The notes beneath the pieces are model-generated. The model was not told the origin of the DNA and ran no database searches. It worked only from the letters and a program-made list of their open reading frames with translations. Shown one piece after another: positions 51,715 through 60,437 of a stretch of 64,000 nt of DNA. Positions within the stretch are counted from its first letter, which is position 1. The number at the start of each line of letters is the position of its first letter. This stretch comes from Bdellovibrio sp. (GTDB lineage Bacteria > Bdellovibrionota > Bdellovibrionia > Bdellovibrionales > Bdellovibrionaceae). The stretch lies in the NCBI GenBank assembly GCA_025359945.1, contig JANYDD010000020.1, forward strand, positions 1 to 64,000, read 5' to 3'. A program made the position numbers and the translations under genes.

Positions 51715-51743
51715 ATTAAAGTAAAAATAAAATTAAACATCAA
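51715..51743 (-). promoter_or_regulatory. Candidate hutH promoter
   Basis: On the minus strand TTGATG (51743-51738), a 17-bp spacer and TTTAAT (51720-51715) match four of six and five of six consensus bases. Transcription would start at about 51708, only 2-3 nt before the annotated ATG, which would give a leaderless message or point to a later start. Confidence 0.45.
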
Positions 51744-51798
51744 TACAAAATCCATTTCAAGTTGACGAAAGTTCTAGGTCACCGCCAAACTTTGATTC

Positions 51799-53022
51799 AT
51801 GAAAAAATTTGGAAATTACCATCTTAGCTCGACGACCCTACTAGCACTTTTAACTGGGCTGAATCTGTTGAATTACGTCGATCGCTATCTACTGAACGGA
51901 GTTTTGGTTCCCCTTCAGCAGGAATTTGGGCTGACCGACGCCCAACTGGGGCGTCTGAACACGGTGTTCATGTTGGGATATTTTCTAACGGCTCCGTTTT
52001 TTGGTTATCTAGGAGATTTTTGGTCTCGCAAAAAATTAATCGCCTTTGGCGTTGGCGTCGGAGGGTTGGCGACATTGCTAACGGGGTCGGCGACAACTTA
52101 TTTTGCGTTGTTGATTACGCGCGTATTTGTGGGCCTGGGTGAAGCCAGCTATGCCACAATCAGCCCGGGACTTTTATCAGATAAATTTTTGCCGGAAAAA
52201 AGAAACAACGCGCTGACAATTTTTTATACAGCTTTACCAGTGGGTGCGGCTCTAGGATACATTCTTGGCGGTCAATTTCACCAAGCGATGGGTTGGCGCC
52301 AAGGTTTTTTTTGGATCGGCCTTTTAAGTGTACTTGTCACCTTTGCCTTGCAGCCGTTCGAAGAGGTGCCTCGCGCACCAACTACGTCCAACGAATCTGT
52401 GGTAACGCCTTCGCTTAAAAATATTTTTCGTGTTTTTAGAATTCCAGATTTTTCCAACTGTATTTGGGGTTACGTGGCCTATACTTTTTCGATGGGTGCG
52501 ATGAGTGTTTGGGCGCCGATTTTTTTGCAGAGATATCATCATCAGACAAATGCCGACGCGACTTTTTTCTTTGGTGCCGTTGCGGTCGTCACCGGATTGG
52601 TCGGAACTTTATGCGGGGGATTTTTAGCGACCCATTTAAGAAAAAAATATCCACTGAGTTACCATTTTATTTTGATGAGCTCGATCTTGTTATCGATTCC
52701 ATGGACACTTTTGGCGATTTTCTCCAGCGATGTAGTTTTGGTAAAACTTGGATTTTTTATGAGCCTTTTTTGCCTTTTTCTGTCAACCGGTCCCGTCAAT
52801 TCGGTGCTGTTGGAAAGCGTTCCGGCTTCGATGCGAGCCACTGGGATGGCAGCCTCGATTTTTGCGATTCATCTTTTTGGTGACCTGTGGTCGCCCGAAT
52901 TTGTGGGCTTTTTATCGGATTATTTTGGCGGATTGCGACCGGCATTTTTCGTGGTGATATTTTCATTTGTTGTGGGTGCGTATTTTTGGTCTTTGCCGTT
53001 TTGGAGATCCCGAAAAATATGA
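51799..53022 (+). CDS. MFS transporter, spinster-like
   Basis: A 12-helix major facilitator of 407 residues. The loop after helix 2 is GYLGDFWSRKKLI (about 73-85), and RVFVGLGEASYATISPGLLSDKF (about 114-136) is the signature of the spinster/UhpC-like branch. Its stop overlaps the hutI start by 4 bp (ATGA), so it is most likely an importer for histidine, urocanate or a related compound, or an exporter of a pathway product. The assignment to the hut pathway rests on coupling only. Confidence 0.9.
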   Translation: MKKFGNYHLSSTTLLALLTGLNLLNYVDRYLLNGVLVPLQQEFGLTDAQLGRLNTVFMLGYFLTAPFFGYLGDFWSRKKLIAFGVGVGGLATLLTGSATTYFALLITRVFVGLGEASYATISPGLLSDKFLPEKRNNALTIFYTALPVGAALGYILGGQFHQAMGWRQGFFWIGLLSVLVTFALQPFEEVPRAPTTSNESVVTPSLKNIFRVFRIPDFSNCIWGYVAYTFSMGAMSVWAPIFLQRYHHQTNADATFFFGAVAVVTGLVGTLCGGFLATHLRKKYPLSYHFILMSSILLSIPWTLLAIFSSDVVLVKLGFFMSLFCLFLSTGPVNSVLLESVPASMRATGMAASIFAIHLFGDLWSPEFVGFLSDYFGGLRPAFFVVIFSFVVGAYFWSLPFWRSRKI

Positions 53023-54245
53023 AGAAAAAATCTTTCTTATTTCGAAATATCGGCGAAGTCTTAACAATGGCAGGAGCTTTTGAAAAGCAGTCTCGAAAAA
53101 TTCAAGAGGCCGATTTAGGTTTTGAAAAAAAACAGTCGATGCTGGTCGAAGACGGTCGAATCGTGTGGATAGGCCCAGATAAAAAAACTCCAAAGATCAA
53201 AGTGCAAAAAGAAATCAATCTGATGGGACGAACTCTTTTGCCTGGGTTTGTCGAGTGTCACACGCACACCTTATTTTCGGGACATCGAGCCGATGAATTG
53301 GAAATGAAAAATAAAGGCCTGGGGTATTTAGATATCGCCGCCGCTGGTGGTGGGATTGTGTCCACCGTGCGAAAAACCAGGGCCGCCAGTGCGAAGGATC
53401 TACTGCAACAAACGCAAAAAAAAGTAGACCGATTTGTTCAGCAAGGTGTGACCACTTTGGAAGTTAAATCAGGATATGCGCTGGATTTAAAAAACGAGAT
53501 GAAGTCTTTGGAAGTCATCGGCCAACTTTCCGGACCACAAATTGTGCCCACATTTTTGGGCGCGCATGCGATTCCTCCTGATGCCAAAAACCAAGAGCAA
53601 TACCTGAAATTTTTAGAACAACAAGTAATCCCGCAAATAAAAAAAAGGAATCTTTCCAAACGTTTGGATATTTTTATTGAAAGTGGTTTTTTTTCTTTCG
53701 ATGCCGCAAAAAAATATTTGTTGGCGGGAAAAAAAATGGGATTCGACATTGTCATTCATGCTGATCAAATCACTTTGAACGGAGGCACAAAACTGGCGTG
53801 CGAAATTGGCGCGATCTCGTGCGACCATGTTTTGCAAGTGATGGACCCTGAAATCCAGGCACTAGCTAAAAGCGAAACAACAGCCGTTCTTTTGCCAAGT
53901 GCTGATTTTTACCTGCAGTGCGCTTTTCCCAAAGCCCGAAAAATGATTGATGCCGGTGTTCGAGTAGCCTTGGCAACGGATTACAATCCGGGCAGTTCGC
54001 CCACTCAAGATTTAAGTTTTGTTGGAATTCTAGCTCGTCTAGAGATGAAAATGTCTTTGCCCGAAGTGATCAGCGCGTACACTGTAGGTGCGGCCTTTGC
54101 TTTGGGATTGCAAAATGAAGTTGGCGCGCTAATAGCCGGTCACCGAGCGGACTTTTTAGTTTTAGAAAAAGAATGGCGAGAGCTTTTTTATCGCGTCGGT
54201 GAAATCATGCCTTTGGAAATTTATCGCTCAGGCCAAATTTTATAA
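53019..54245 (+). CDS. hutI: Imidazolonepropionase
   Basis: The third step of histidine degradation, hydrolysing imidazolonepropionate to formiminoglutamate. A metal-dependent amidohydrolase of 408 residues: PGFVECHTHTLFSGHRADE (about 73-91) with the HxH ligands, GVTTLEVKSGY (about 140-150), HADQI (about 247) and the metal Asp in ATDYNPGSSPT (about 320). ATG 53019 overlaps the MFS gene stop; the frame is open upstream for 44 codons, but that part is antisense-like. The formiminoglutamate-processing enzyme (hutF/hutG) is not in the window. Confidence 0.96.
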   Translation: MKKKSFLFRNIGEVLTMAGAFEKQSRKIQEADLGFEKKQSMLVEDGRIVWIGPDKKTPKIKVQKEINLMGRTLLPGFVECHTHTLFSGHRADELEMKNKGLGYLDIAAAGGGIVSTVRKTRAASAKDLLQQTQKKVDRFVQQGVTTLEVKSGYALDLKNEMKSLEVIGQLSGPQIVPTFLGAHAIPPDAKNQEQYLKFLEQQVIPQIKKRNLSKRLDIFIESGFFSFDAAKKYLLAGKKMGFDIVIHADQITLNGGTKLACEIGAISCDHVLQVMDPEIQALAKSETTAVLLPSADFYLQCAFPKARKMIDAGVRVALATDYNPGSSPTQDLSFVGILARLEMKMSLPEVISAYTVGAAFALGLQNEVGALIAGHRADFLVLEKEWRELFYRVGEIMPLEIYRSGQIL

Positions 54246-54421
54246 AGCGCGTTAGAAAGGTCCATTTCTGTCATGACCTTACAAATTCCTTTTGCATTCC
54301 CTCTATTTTGTTTCCTAGGCTAAGAGTGAGGGGCAATTGGGCGCTTTTTTGTGCCGCATTAAAATCAATTTCGAGCAACAATTTGACGATTTACAAAACA
54401 CCATGAAGGAGTTTTTAAGCC

Positions 54422-54859
54422 ATGGATAAGTCCACCTACACGAGCCTAGTCCATTCTAAATATTTTAATCCTGCGTTTAATGCGGCATTGTTTGATGGCC
54501 CTTTACGAATTTATTTTTCTCAAGCTCACGAATTTTTGGCCTTAAAAATTTATTTTTCGATTCAACAAAAACTGGCCGAGAAATTTGCCCGCGTTAAGAA
54601 CATCCACGAAGCCACAGGTAAAAATGTTTTGGTTCTGATTTATCCAAATAGTGAAAGTTTTAGTTTGTCGTTTGAAAATAAAAATCAATTGTTGGCTTTG
54701 GAAACTTTGGATAACGATGATCTGATGGGAGTCAACGGCCCTTTCGACGATCAACAACTAGAAGCGGTCTTGCGCGGAATCGAAAACGCCATCGATGCAT
54801 GGGTGGAACTTCCGCCCGAAGATACGAATGTCGAAGCCACAGCTACCGCACAAATCTAA
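54422..54859 (+). CDS. Hypothetical cytoplasmic protein
   Basis: 145 residues with AAGGAG 11 nt before the ATG. No signal peptide, membrane helix or known motif. Helical core (EFLALKIYFSIQQKLAEKFA) and an acidic C-terminus (ELPPEDTNVEATA). The pattern of a conserved helix followed by beta strands (VLVLIYPNS, SFSLSFENK) suggests a compact alpha/beta domain. It overlaps the downstream prepilin-like gene by about 32 bp and may be co-expressed with it. Confidence 0.65.
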   Translation: MDKSTYTSLVHSKYFNPAFNAALFDGPLRIYFSQAHEFLALKIYFSIQQKLAEKFARVKNIHEATGKNVLVLIYPNSESFSLSFENKNQLLALETLDNDDLMGVNGPFDDQQLEAVLRGIENAIDAWVELPPEDTNVEATATAQI

Positions 54860-55046
54860 GTTAACTTCCAATTCTTACGGGCAAGTTGCTGTTGAATACT
54901 TGCTTTTGTTTACACTTGCGATTTCCATTGGACTTTTAATTACCAATCAGTTGGTTCGCCGCGATCCCAACAATCCCGGTGCGCTGATCGCAAAATGGCA
55001 AAAGATCCTTCAGTTTATCGCAACCGACGATCCTAATCAGCATTGA
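54828..55046 (+). CDS. Flp/TadE-like small prepilin
   Basis: A 72-residue protein. After a hydrophilic basic leader (about 18 residues) comes G then QVAVEYLLLFTLAISIGLLI. This is the class III/IVb prepilin pattern: cleavage after Gly, Glu at +5 and Tyr at +6 of the mature chain, then a 16-20 residue hydrophobic helix. The mature protein would be 54 residues, the usual size for Flp pilins, with a hydrophilic tail. ATG 54828 overlaps the upstream gene; an earlier ATG at 54795 is possible. No tad/flp secretion genes are nearby. It is probably an inner-membrane pseudopilin. Confidence 0.6.
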   Translation: MSKPQLPHKSKLTSNSYGQVAVEYLLLFTLAISIGLLITNQLVRRDPNNPGALIAKWQKILQFIATDDPNQH

Positions 55047-55152
55047 CAAAAAAATTATTTCTAAAATGGTTAAACTTTCTGGCCATTTCACACAAACGGC
55101 GCTAGTCACACCCCAAGACCAGGACTTTAAATTACTATTTTGAGGAGTAAAT

Positions 55153-56412
55153 ATGAAAATCCTATCAGTTTTGCTTTTAACTCTTAACGCGCTTTCAAGT
55201 GGGGCGAAGAGTCTGGATCAGGCTAATTCTATCAAAAAGTGGCAGCCGCTGGAGAGTACAACTGGCGTGATTGATGCTAGCCAATTAAAACTTCCAGGAA
55301 AATTATTAGCCAATGGTGCTTTAGCTTTAAAGCCGTACAGTAATCATTTGGTCTCCGGGGTTTCAATGGCTGCGGCGTTAGCCATGCTTGAATCCGCTGC
55401 AAAAGATTCTTCAAAATCTTTGTTTGAGAATTATTTAACCCAAGGCTCTACCTTAAAATTTGAAACTTTGCTGGATTCACTTCGACAATCGATCGCAGAA
55501 CCCGGAAACCCAGATGACGCCAGGCTTGTGATGATCAATAGCGCTTGGAGCTCGAAGGAAAAAAGTTTTCGGTTTTCGACCGCGTTTAAAGACGAAATCA
55601 TTTCTGGATTTGATGCAAATATTAGTTCTGTGGACTTTGCAACAGAGGCTGGCGTTTCAGAAATTAATCAGTCGGTTAAAGATTTAATACCCGCAGTCAT
55701 TGATCTAGCTACATTGCAGAATTTAGATTGGCTTATAATGAACACCGCTTATTTTAGCGGAAAGTGGGGCTTTAAATCCCATCGCTTTTCTGATTTAAAA
55801 TTTTATAGTGGTGGTCGTAACGATCATAAAAAATTTAAAAAAGTACAGGCCGTCGCGGCTGAACTTTACACTGGATACTATATTAGGCCCAACGGCGAAG
55901 CCGGAATTGTTTTGCCATTTCGTGGAGGCAAATATTCTCTCTATGCGATTATGCCGCCATTTCAAAATTTTGATGATATGTCAGAAAGTGTATTGATCAA
56001 GGGGATTCAGACTCTTGCTCAAAAAAGAAAAGACGAAAACACAAATGTCAGTTTTCAGATGCCAATATTTAAATTTGAAGATGGGTTGGATGTGACCGAA
56101 GAAACTATCGAGACTAGAGGAAGCCTACTGGGTTTAGATTGGCTTTTTGCTCCCGAAATGAACTTGTCCTTGATGTCCGCAGATCCCAATGTCCGGGTTC
56201 AAGTGCGACTGATTCGTCAAAAGACTGCGATCGACCTTGATGAAAACGGCGTCAGCGCGGTCGCAGCTTCTGTCGTCGGAGGCGTCAGTGTGACCTCGGC
56301 AATTCATCCGCCGGCGAAAGATTTGGTAAATTTTAATCGACCCTTTATCTTTGCAATTGTTGACGAAGCAACCGGGCATCAAGTTTTCACCGGGACCTTT
56401 TTTCAGCCGTAA
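55153..56412 (+). CDS. Secreted serpin (serine protease inhibitor)
   Basis: A serpin of 419 residues with a signal peptide (ILSVLLLTLNALSSG) and a strong TGAGGAG site. Family features: SGVSMAAALAML near residue 68 (the S-x-x-A helix), MINSAWSS, DWLIMNTAYFSGKW (about 190-203, breach/shutter strand), YAIMPP, the hinge DENGVSAVAAS (about 363-373), FNRPFIFAI and FTGTFF at the end. The hinge is rich in small residues as in inhibitory serpins, though the P14 position is Val where Thr or Ser is usual. Counting from the hinge, the scissile bond falls near VSV-TS, suggesting an elastase-like target. It may protect the cell from its own or a host's proteases. Confidence 0.85.
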   Translation: MKILSVLLLTLNALSSGAKSLDQANSIKKWQPLESTTGVIDASQLKLPGKLLANGALALKPYSNHLVSGVSMAAALAMLESAAKDSSKSLFENYLTQGSTLKFETLLDSLRQSIAEPGNPDDARLVMINSAWSSKEKSFRFSTAFKDEIISGFDANISSVDFATEAGVSEINQSVKDLIPAVIDLATLQNLDWLIMNTAYFSGKWGFKSHRFSDLKFYSGGRNDHKKFKKVQAVAAELYTGYYIRPNGEAGIVLPFRGGKYSLYAIMPPFQNFDDMSESVLIKGIQTLAQKRKDENTNVSFQMPIFKFEDGLDVTEETIETRGSLLGLDWLFAPEMNLSLMSADPNVRVQVRLIRQKTAIDLDENGVSAVAASVVGGVSVTSAIHPPAKDLVNFNRPFIFAIVDEATGHQVFTGTFFQP

Positions 56413-56420
56413 ATAGCGCT

Positions 56421-57476
56421 TTACGATCGAGGTGACATTCGATCTAAAGTTTCTAAAATATCTAAAAAGCGTCGCTTGATGTCCGCGTAAAGAAGAATGT
56501 CTTCGAAGTCTACTGGCCGGAAAGCAATTTGATTCCGCTTTTCGTAGTCCGCTATAAATGGCCCGAGACTATTCTGAAGCTCAGCGGGAAGCAGAGAAAA
56601 CAGGTCAGAACCTAATAATGCTAAGTTCATTGAATTCACGATTTCAATTTCTTCTGCGGCAAGTTTTGAAAGATCTAATAACTTGGCATCTTTTTTATTC
56701 TGCCTGGCCATTTCTTTTAAACCTTTTTGCAAGGGATGAGAAAGAAGCTTCTCTAATTTGAAAACCAGTGTTTTACGAATATTTCGAATTTTTCTCTGAG
56801 CCAATTTTAACTCGGTTGAATCTTTGAACAAGGCCCCCTGGTAAATCATTTCAAGGTAATCTACTGCTTCCCATAAAACAGACATTCTGGCTTGAGCATT
56901 CTGAACAATTTTGGGAGCCAGAAAAATAGATCCAGGAAAGGAACTTACATTTTTTAAAATGGGGCTTAGGCCGGGCATGCTACCGCGATTAACATCATAG
57001 CGATTAAATGCTGGCACGCCAGCCCTAATCGAGTGAACCCGATCGTCGAAAATAGGGGTTGCGACGCCTTTGCAAAACTGGTCGATAAAAACATTATTGG
57101 AATGCAAGTTAGGATAAAAATTGACCGGCAAAATTTCTTGACCGTGGTTAACCAGGTCTTGATTGATTCGTAGTGTGGCATCGATAAGTCCACTGAGCGT
57201 GGGAACACGTAAACGAGCTTTTGTTTCCAGAGAAAAATAAAGGGTGCTGGCACGTGCAGGTCCCAGTAGCTGAATCATGTTGGTGGGATCCACATTAGCT
57301 TGAGAGACCCAATTTTTGCCCACTCGATTGACTTCAATAAAATGCGGACTTGCAGCCGGGCTGCTTATTTCAGTTTTTAATTGTGGACGTCTGCAAGAAT
57401 TTGCGTCTGAGACATGCGGAAATGAAAACAAAAATAAAGCGGCAAACGATAAAATCAGGCGAGGTTGAGTGACCAA
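56421..57476 (-). CDS. Secreted hypothetical protein
   Basis: 351 residues with a signal peptide (LILSFAALFLFSFPHVSDA, cleavage before NSCRR). The mature part has a beta-rich first half (PVNFYPNLHSNNVFIDQFC) and a long helical second half (about 220-340). The motif FYPNLHSNN is striking but matches no family I can name. It is convergent with the serpin gene, 8 bp apart, so could be functionally separate. Confidence 0.65.
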   Translation of the reverse strand: MVTQPRLILSFAALFLFSFPHVSDANSCRRPQLKTEISSPAASPHFIEVNRVGKNWVSQANVDPTNMIQLLGPARASTLYFSLETKARLRVPTLSGLIDATLRINQDLVNHGQEILPVNFYPNLHSNNVFIDQFCKGVATPIFDDRVHSIRAGVPAFNRYDVNRGSMPGLSPILKNVSSFPGSIFLAPKIVQNAQARMSVLWEAVDYLEMIYQGALFKDSTELKLAQRKIRNIRKTLVFKLEKLLSHPLQKGLKEMARQNKKDAKLLDLSKLAAEEIEIVNSMNLALLGSDLFSLLPAELQNSLGPFIADYEKRNQIAFRPVDFEDILLYADIKRRFLDILETLDRMSPRS

Positions 57477-57597
57477 AGTATAAGTCTCCAGCGACGAAAA
57501 TTTTGATGAGCGCAGAGGCTATTCGATTTTGAGAAAATTTTGTACTTATTTACGAGCCGAATGAAAAAAAGCTTATAGTGGCAGGCGGTTTGATACC

Positions 57598-58365
57598 TTA
57601 AAAAAGTTTTTTCCGCTTCTTAATTTCTAAATTCAGGGCTTCTTGCATGGTTTCTTGGATGTCTTCCGAGATTTCTACGACCAGCTCGCGGTTCTCGGCT
57701 TGGCTGGGCTTGTAGGGTAGGTAAATCGCCGGCAAAAATTTGATTTTCCATTTTACGGGCAGGGGCAAAAAATTTAAGGGCAATGGCAAAACTGTGCCTC
57801 GAAGAAATTTGGTGAATTTAAGTTGGCTGAGGTTGATATGGGTTTCTTCGGCACCAATCACTAGTGTGGGCACAATGGGCGCCGAAGTCTTCAGCGCCAT
57901 TCTGACAAAACCGCGCTTAAATTCTTGAAGTTGATACATCTCTGACGAAGGTTTGAAATTTCCGGATTCACCTTCGGGAAATAGAACGATCAGATTATTT
58001 TTTTTTAAAAGACGAAGTCCGTTTTCATAAGTAGCTTCAGTAAACCCTAATTTTTTTGCTGGAACTGAAGTTGTGCTGCTAAGGAACCACAGATGGTGCG
58101 ACAATACTCTGGGAACTCTTTTTTTTTCTTGGTGAAGAATATGCGCAATGATTAGGGCATCAAAACCCGAAAAGCCTGAATGGTTTGGAGCCATCAGAAC
58201 CGGCCCTTTTTTAGGAATATTCTCAAGGCCTTCAATTTCAAGACGAAAATACTTGCGCAAGATTTCCATCGCAAAATACGGAACCACTCGATACAGTAAA
58301 GTGTCACGATCCAGGTTCTTGAGGTTGAAAAGTTTTTCTGTTCTCTTTTTAAAATAGGAAATCAT
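57598..58365 (-). CDS. 1-acyl-glycerol-3-phosphate acyltransferase-like
   Basis: A PlsC-family acyltransferase of 255 residues that esterifies a lysophospholipid or similar alcohol at the inner membrane. The catalytic block is APNHSGFSGFDALIIAH (about 57-73), a variant NHxxxxxxD spacing known in one subfamily instead of the common HX4D, and VLFPEGESGNFKP (about 127) is the substrate-binding block. Phe/Leu-rich N-terminal helix, no signal. Its start codon lies inside a 13-bp tandem repeat shared with the glpK promoter region. Confidence 0.85.
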   Translation of the reverse strand: MISYFKKRTEKLFNLKNLDRDTLLYRVVPYFAMEILRKYFRLEIEGLENIPKKGPVLMAPNHSGFSGFDALIIAHILHQEKKRVPRVLSHHLWFLSSTTSVPAKKLGFTEATYENGLRLLKKNNLIVLFPEGESGNFKPSSEMYQLQEFKRGFVRMALKTSAPIVPTLVIGAEETHINLSQLKFTKFLRGTVLPLPLNFLPLPVKWKIKFLPAIYLPYKPSQAENRELVVEISEDIQETMQEALNLEIKKRKKLF

Positions 58366-58389
58366 ACCAGAAAATCATACCAGAAAATC
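58361..58389. repeat. 13-bp tandem repeat between acyltransferase and glpK
   Basis: ATCATACCAGAAA is repeated twice (58361-58373, 58374-58386) followed by ATC. It covers the start codon of the acyltransferase gene on one side and the upstream region of glpK on the other, so copy number could change divergent expression. Confidence 0.6.
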
Positions 58390-58403
58390 AAAAAGGATTA
58401 TCT

Positions 58404-59891
58404 ATGAAATATATCATGTCAGTGGATCAAGGAACTACCGGTACAACGATTAGTCTGGTCGATCAGCTGGGGCAAATCGTCTTTCAAGCCGATAAAGATT
58501 TCCACCAGCACTTTCCTAGACCTGGCTGGGTCGAACACAATCCTGAAGAAATCTGGCAAACAGTCTTGCGAAGTGTTGGAAAAGTTCTTTTTGATTCAAA
58601 AGTTTCTGCGCATCAGATCGTTGGGATCGGCATCACCAATCAGCGCGAGACCGTGGTCGCTTGGGATCGCCAAACAGGCAGGTCATTGTATCCTGCCATT
58701 GTCTGGCAATGTCGACGAACGCAAAAGATTTGCGACGACCTTAAGAAAAAAAAATGGGAGAAAAAAATCCATTCCAAAACGGGCTTGTTGGTAGACCCTT
58801 ATTTTTCGGCAACAAAAATTCATTGGCTGATCGAAAACGTAGCCGCTGTGAAGTCTGCGGTATCCAAAAAAAGTGTTTGTTTTGGAACCATCGATTCTTT
58901 TTTGCTTTTCAAGCTCACTAACGGAAAATCTTTTGCTACGGATGTTTCTAATGCGTCTCGAACTTCGCTGATGAATTTAAAAACACTTTCGTGGGACGCC
59001 GATCTTTTAAAATTATTTAAAATTGCCATCGATTGTTTACCCACAATAAAGTCGACCGTTGATTCTTTTGGCGTCACCGAATCAGTGGAAGGCTTACCCA
59101 ATGGAATTCCAATTTTTGCCATGGTCGGAGATCAGCAAGCCGCTTTGTTCGGCCAAGGGTGTTTCAGCGTCGGAGAATCCAAATGCACTTTTGGTACTGG
59201 AAGTTTTATTCTTTTCAATACTGGGCCCAAGATTGTTTACTCGGGATCAAAACTTTTAACTACTGTGGCATGGAAGATTCGAAGTCAGAAAGCCATTTAT
59301 GCGCTGGAAGGTGGCGCCTATATTTGCGGCGCTGCCGTTCAGTGGCTGCGCGACGGTTTAGGAATTATTAATGCCAGCCACGAAGTCGAAAGTTTGGCCA
59401 TGACTGTTCAAAGTGCCCAGGGCGTCAGTTTTGTTCCGGCCTTTTCAGGTTTAGGCGCGCCCTATTGGGTCAGTGAAGCCCGGGGTCAGCTCAGCGGATT
59501 GACCCGTGGATCGACGGCGGCTCACATTGCGTTTGCAACTCTTGAAGCCATGGCCTTGCAAAACGTCGATATTTTGTTGGCTATGGAAAAAGATTTGGGA
59601 AAAAAATTAAAAACTTTGAAGGTCGACGGTGGCGCGACTCAAAATGCTTTGCTGATGCAGCTTCAGGCTGATTTTTTGGGCTGCGAAATCGAACGCCCCA
59701 AAAACGTCGAGAGCACTTCGCTAGGCGCCGCCTTGTTGGCGGGCTTGGGAGCGGGAATTTGGAGCGAGATTTCAGATCTTAAAAAAATCCAAACGGCCGA
59801 TCGTGTTTTTCAACCGAAGATTTCGCACAAAGATCGTCAAAAAAAGCATCAAGAATGGTTAAGGGCCGTGAAAAGGACGGCCGTAAAATAA
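58404..59891 (+). CDS. glpK: Glycerol kinase
   Basis: This phosphorylates glycerol to glycerol-3-phosphate. The 495 residues are normal for the family: SVDQGTTGTTISL (about 5-17, phosphate loop), QRETVVAWDRQTG (glycerol site), MVGDQQAALFGQGCF (about 237-251) with SKCTFGTGSF, and GGATQNALLMQLQAD near the end. The ATG has AAGGA 7-8 nt upstream. The transporter and glycerol-3-phosphate dehydrogenase genes are not adjacent. The divergent neighbour is an acyltransferase that may use a glycerol-phosphate lipid precursor. Confidence 0.97.
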   Translation: MKYIMSVDQGTTGTTISLVDQLGQIVFQADKDFHQHFPRPGWVEHNPEEIWQTVLRSVGKVLFDSKVSAHQIVGIGITNQRETVVAWDRQTGRSLYPAIVWQCRRTQKICDDLKKKKWEKKIHSKTGLLVDPYFSATKIHWLIENVAAVKSAVSKKSVCFGTIDSFLLFKLTNGKSFATDVSNASRTSLMNLKTLSWDADLLKLFKIAIDCLPTIKSTVDSFGVTESVEGLPNGIPIFAMVGDQQAALFGQGCFSVGESKCTFGTGSFILFNTGPKIVYSGSKLLTTVAWKIRSQKAIYALEGGAYICGAAVQWLRDGLGIINASHEVESLAMTVQSAQGVSFVPAFSGLGAPYWVSEARGQLSGLTRGSTAAHIAFATLEAMALQNVDILLAMEKDLGKKLKTLKVDGGATQNALLMQLQADFLGCEIERPKNVESTSLGAALLAGLGAGIWSEISDLKKIQTADRVFQPKISHKDRQKKHQEWLRAVKRTAVK

Positions 59892-59896
59892 CTTAA

Positions 59897-60301
59897 TTAC
59901 TTGGCGGCGTTAGATCGTACTTTTTCGTTCATCAATCGCAATCGCTTTGAAAAAGATCTTAGCATCGAGCTTGCCCAAATCGGAAGCTCACCTAAAAGTT
60001 GATTGTAACCCGCCTGCGAAACCTTGATTAGCATCCCTTCGGTCACGGCCATAGCCGAAGCGCTTCGGGGTTGTTTGTCCAACAAGGCAAATTCACCAAA
60101 GGATTCACCTTCGCCAATAGTCATTAGTTCGATTTTCTTTTTTTGCGGGCTGGTGACGTAAATCTGAACTTGCCCTTTCTCGATAATATAAAAATCCAAG
60201 TCGTCGTCGCCCTCGGCAAAAATAATTTGACCGGGCTTAACCCTAATTTTTAAAATTTCGTTCGAGGTCTCCAAGAAAAACTCCTTTTGAAAAATAAACA
60301 C
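59897..60301 (-). CDS. Solo cyclic-nucleotide-binding domain protein
   Basis: A 134-residue protein consisting of one CNB (CRP-type) domain. The phosphate-binding cassette FGEFALLDKQPRSASA (about 67-82) retains the Gly-Glu and the Arg that bind cAMP or cGMP. No helix-turn-helix or enzymatic domain follows; the C-terminus is a single helix (SSMLRSFSKRLRLMNEK). It may act as a ligand-controlled adaptor. It is convergent with glpK, 5 bp away. Confidence 0.85.
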   Translation of the reverse strand: MFIFQKEFFLETSNEILKIRVKPGQIIFAEGDDDLDFYIIEKGQVQIYVTSPQKKKIELMTIGEGESFGEFALLDKQPRSASAMAVTEGMLIKVSQAGYNQLLGELPIWASSMLRSFSKRLRLMNEKVRSNAAK

Positions 60302-60437
60302 TCAAAAATTTTTTGCAATGTCTTTTAAGATAAATTATTTTTAGCTTTTGCGATATTCCGTGCACCCGCAACAGACGCCCCTTAAGTTTTATAATTGGCC
60401 CAAATTCTATTTCAATTCAGGTTGATTCATCCGTCTA

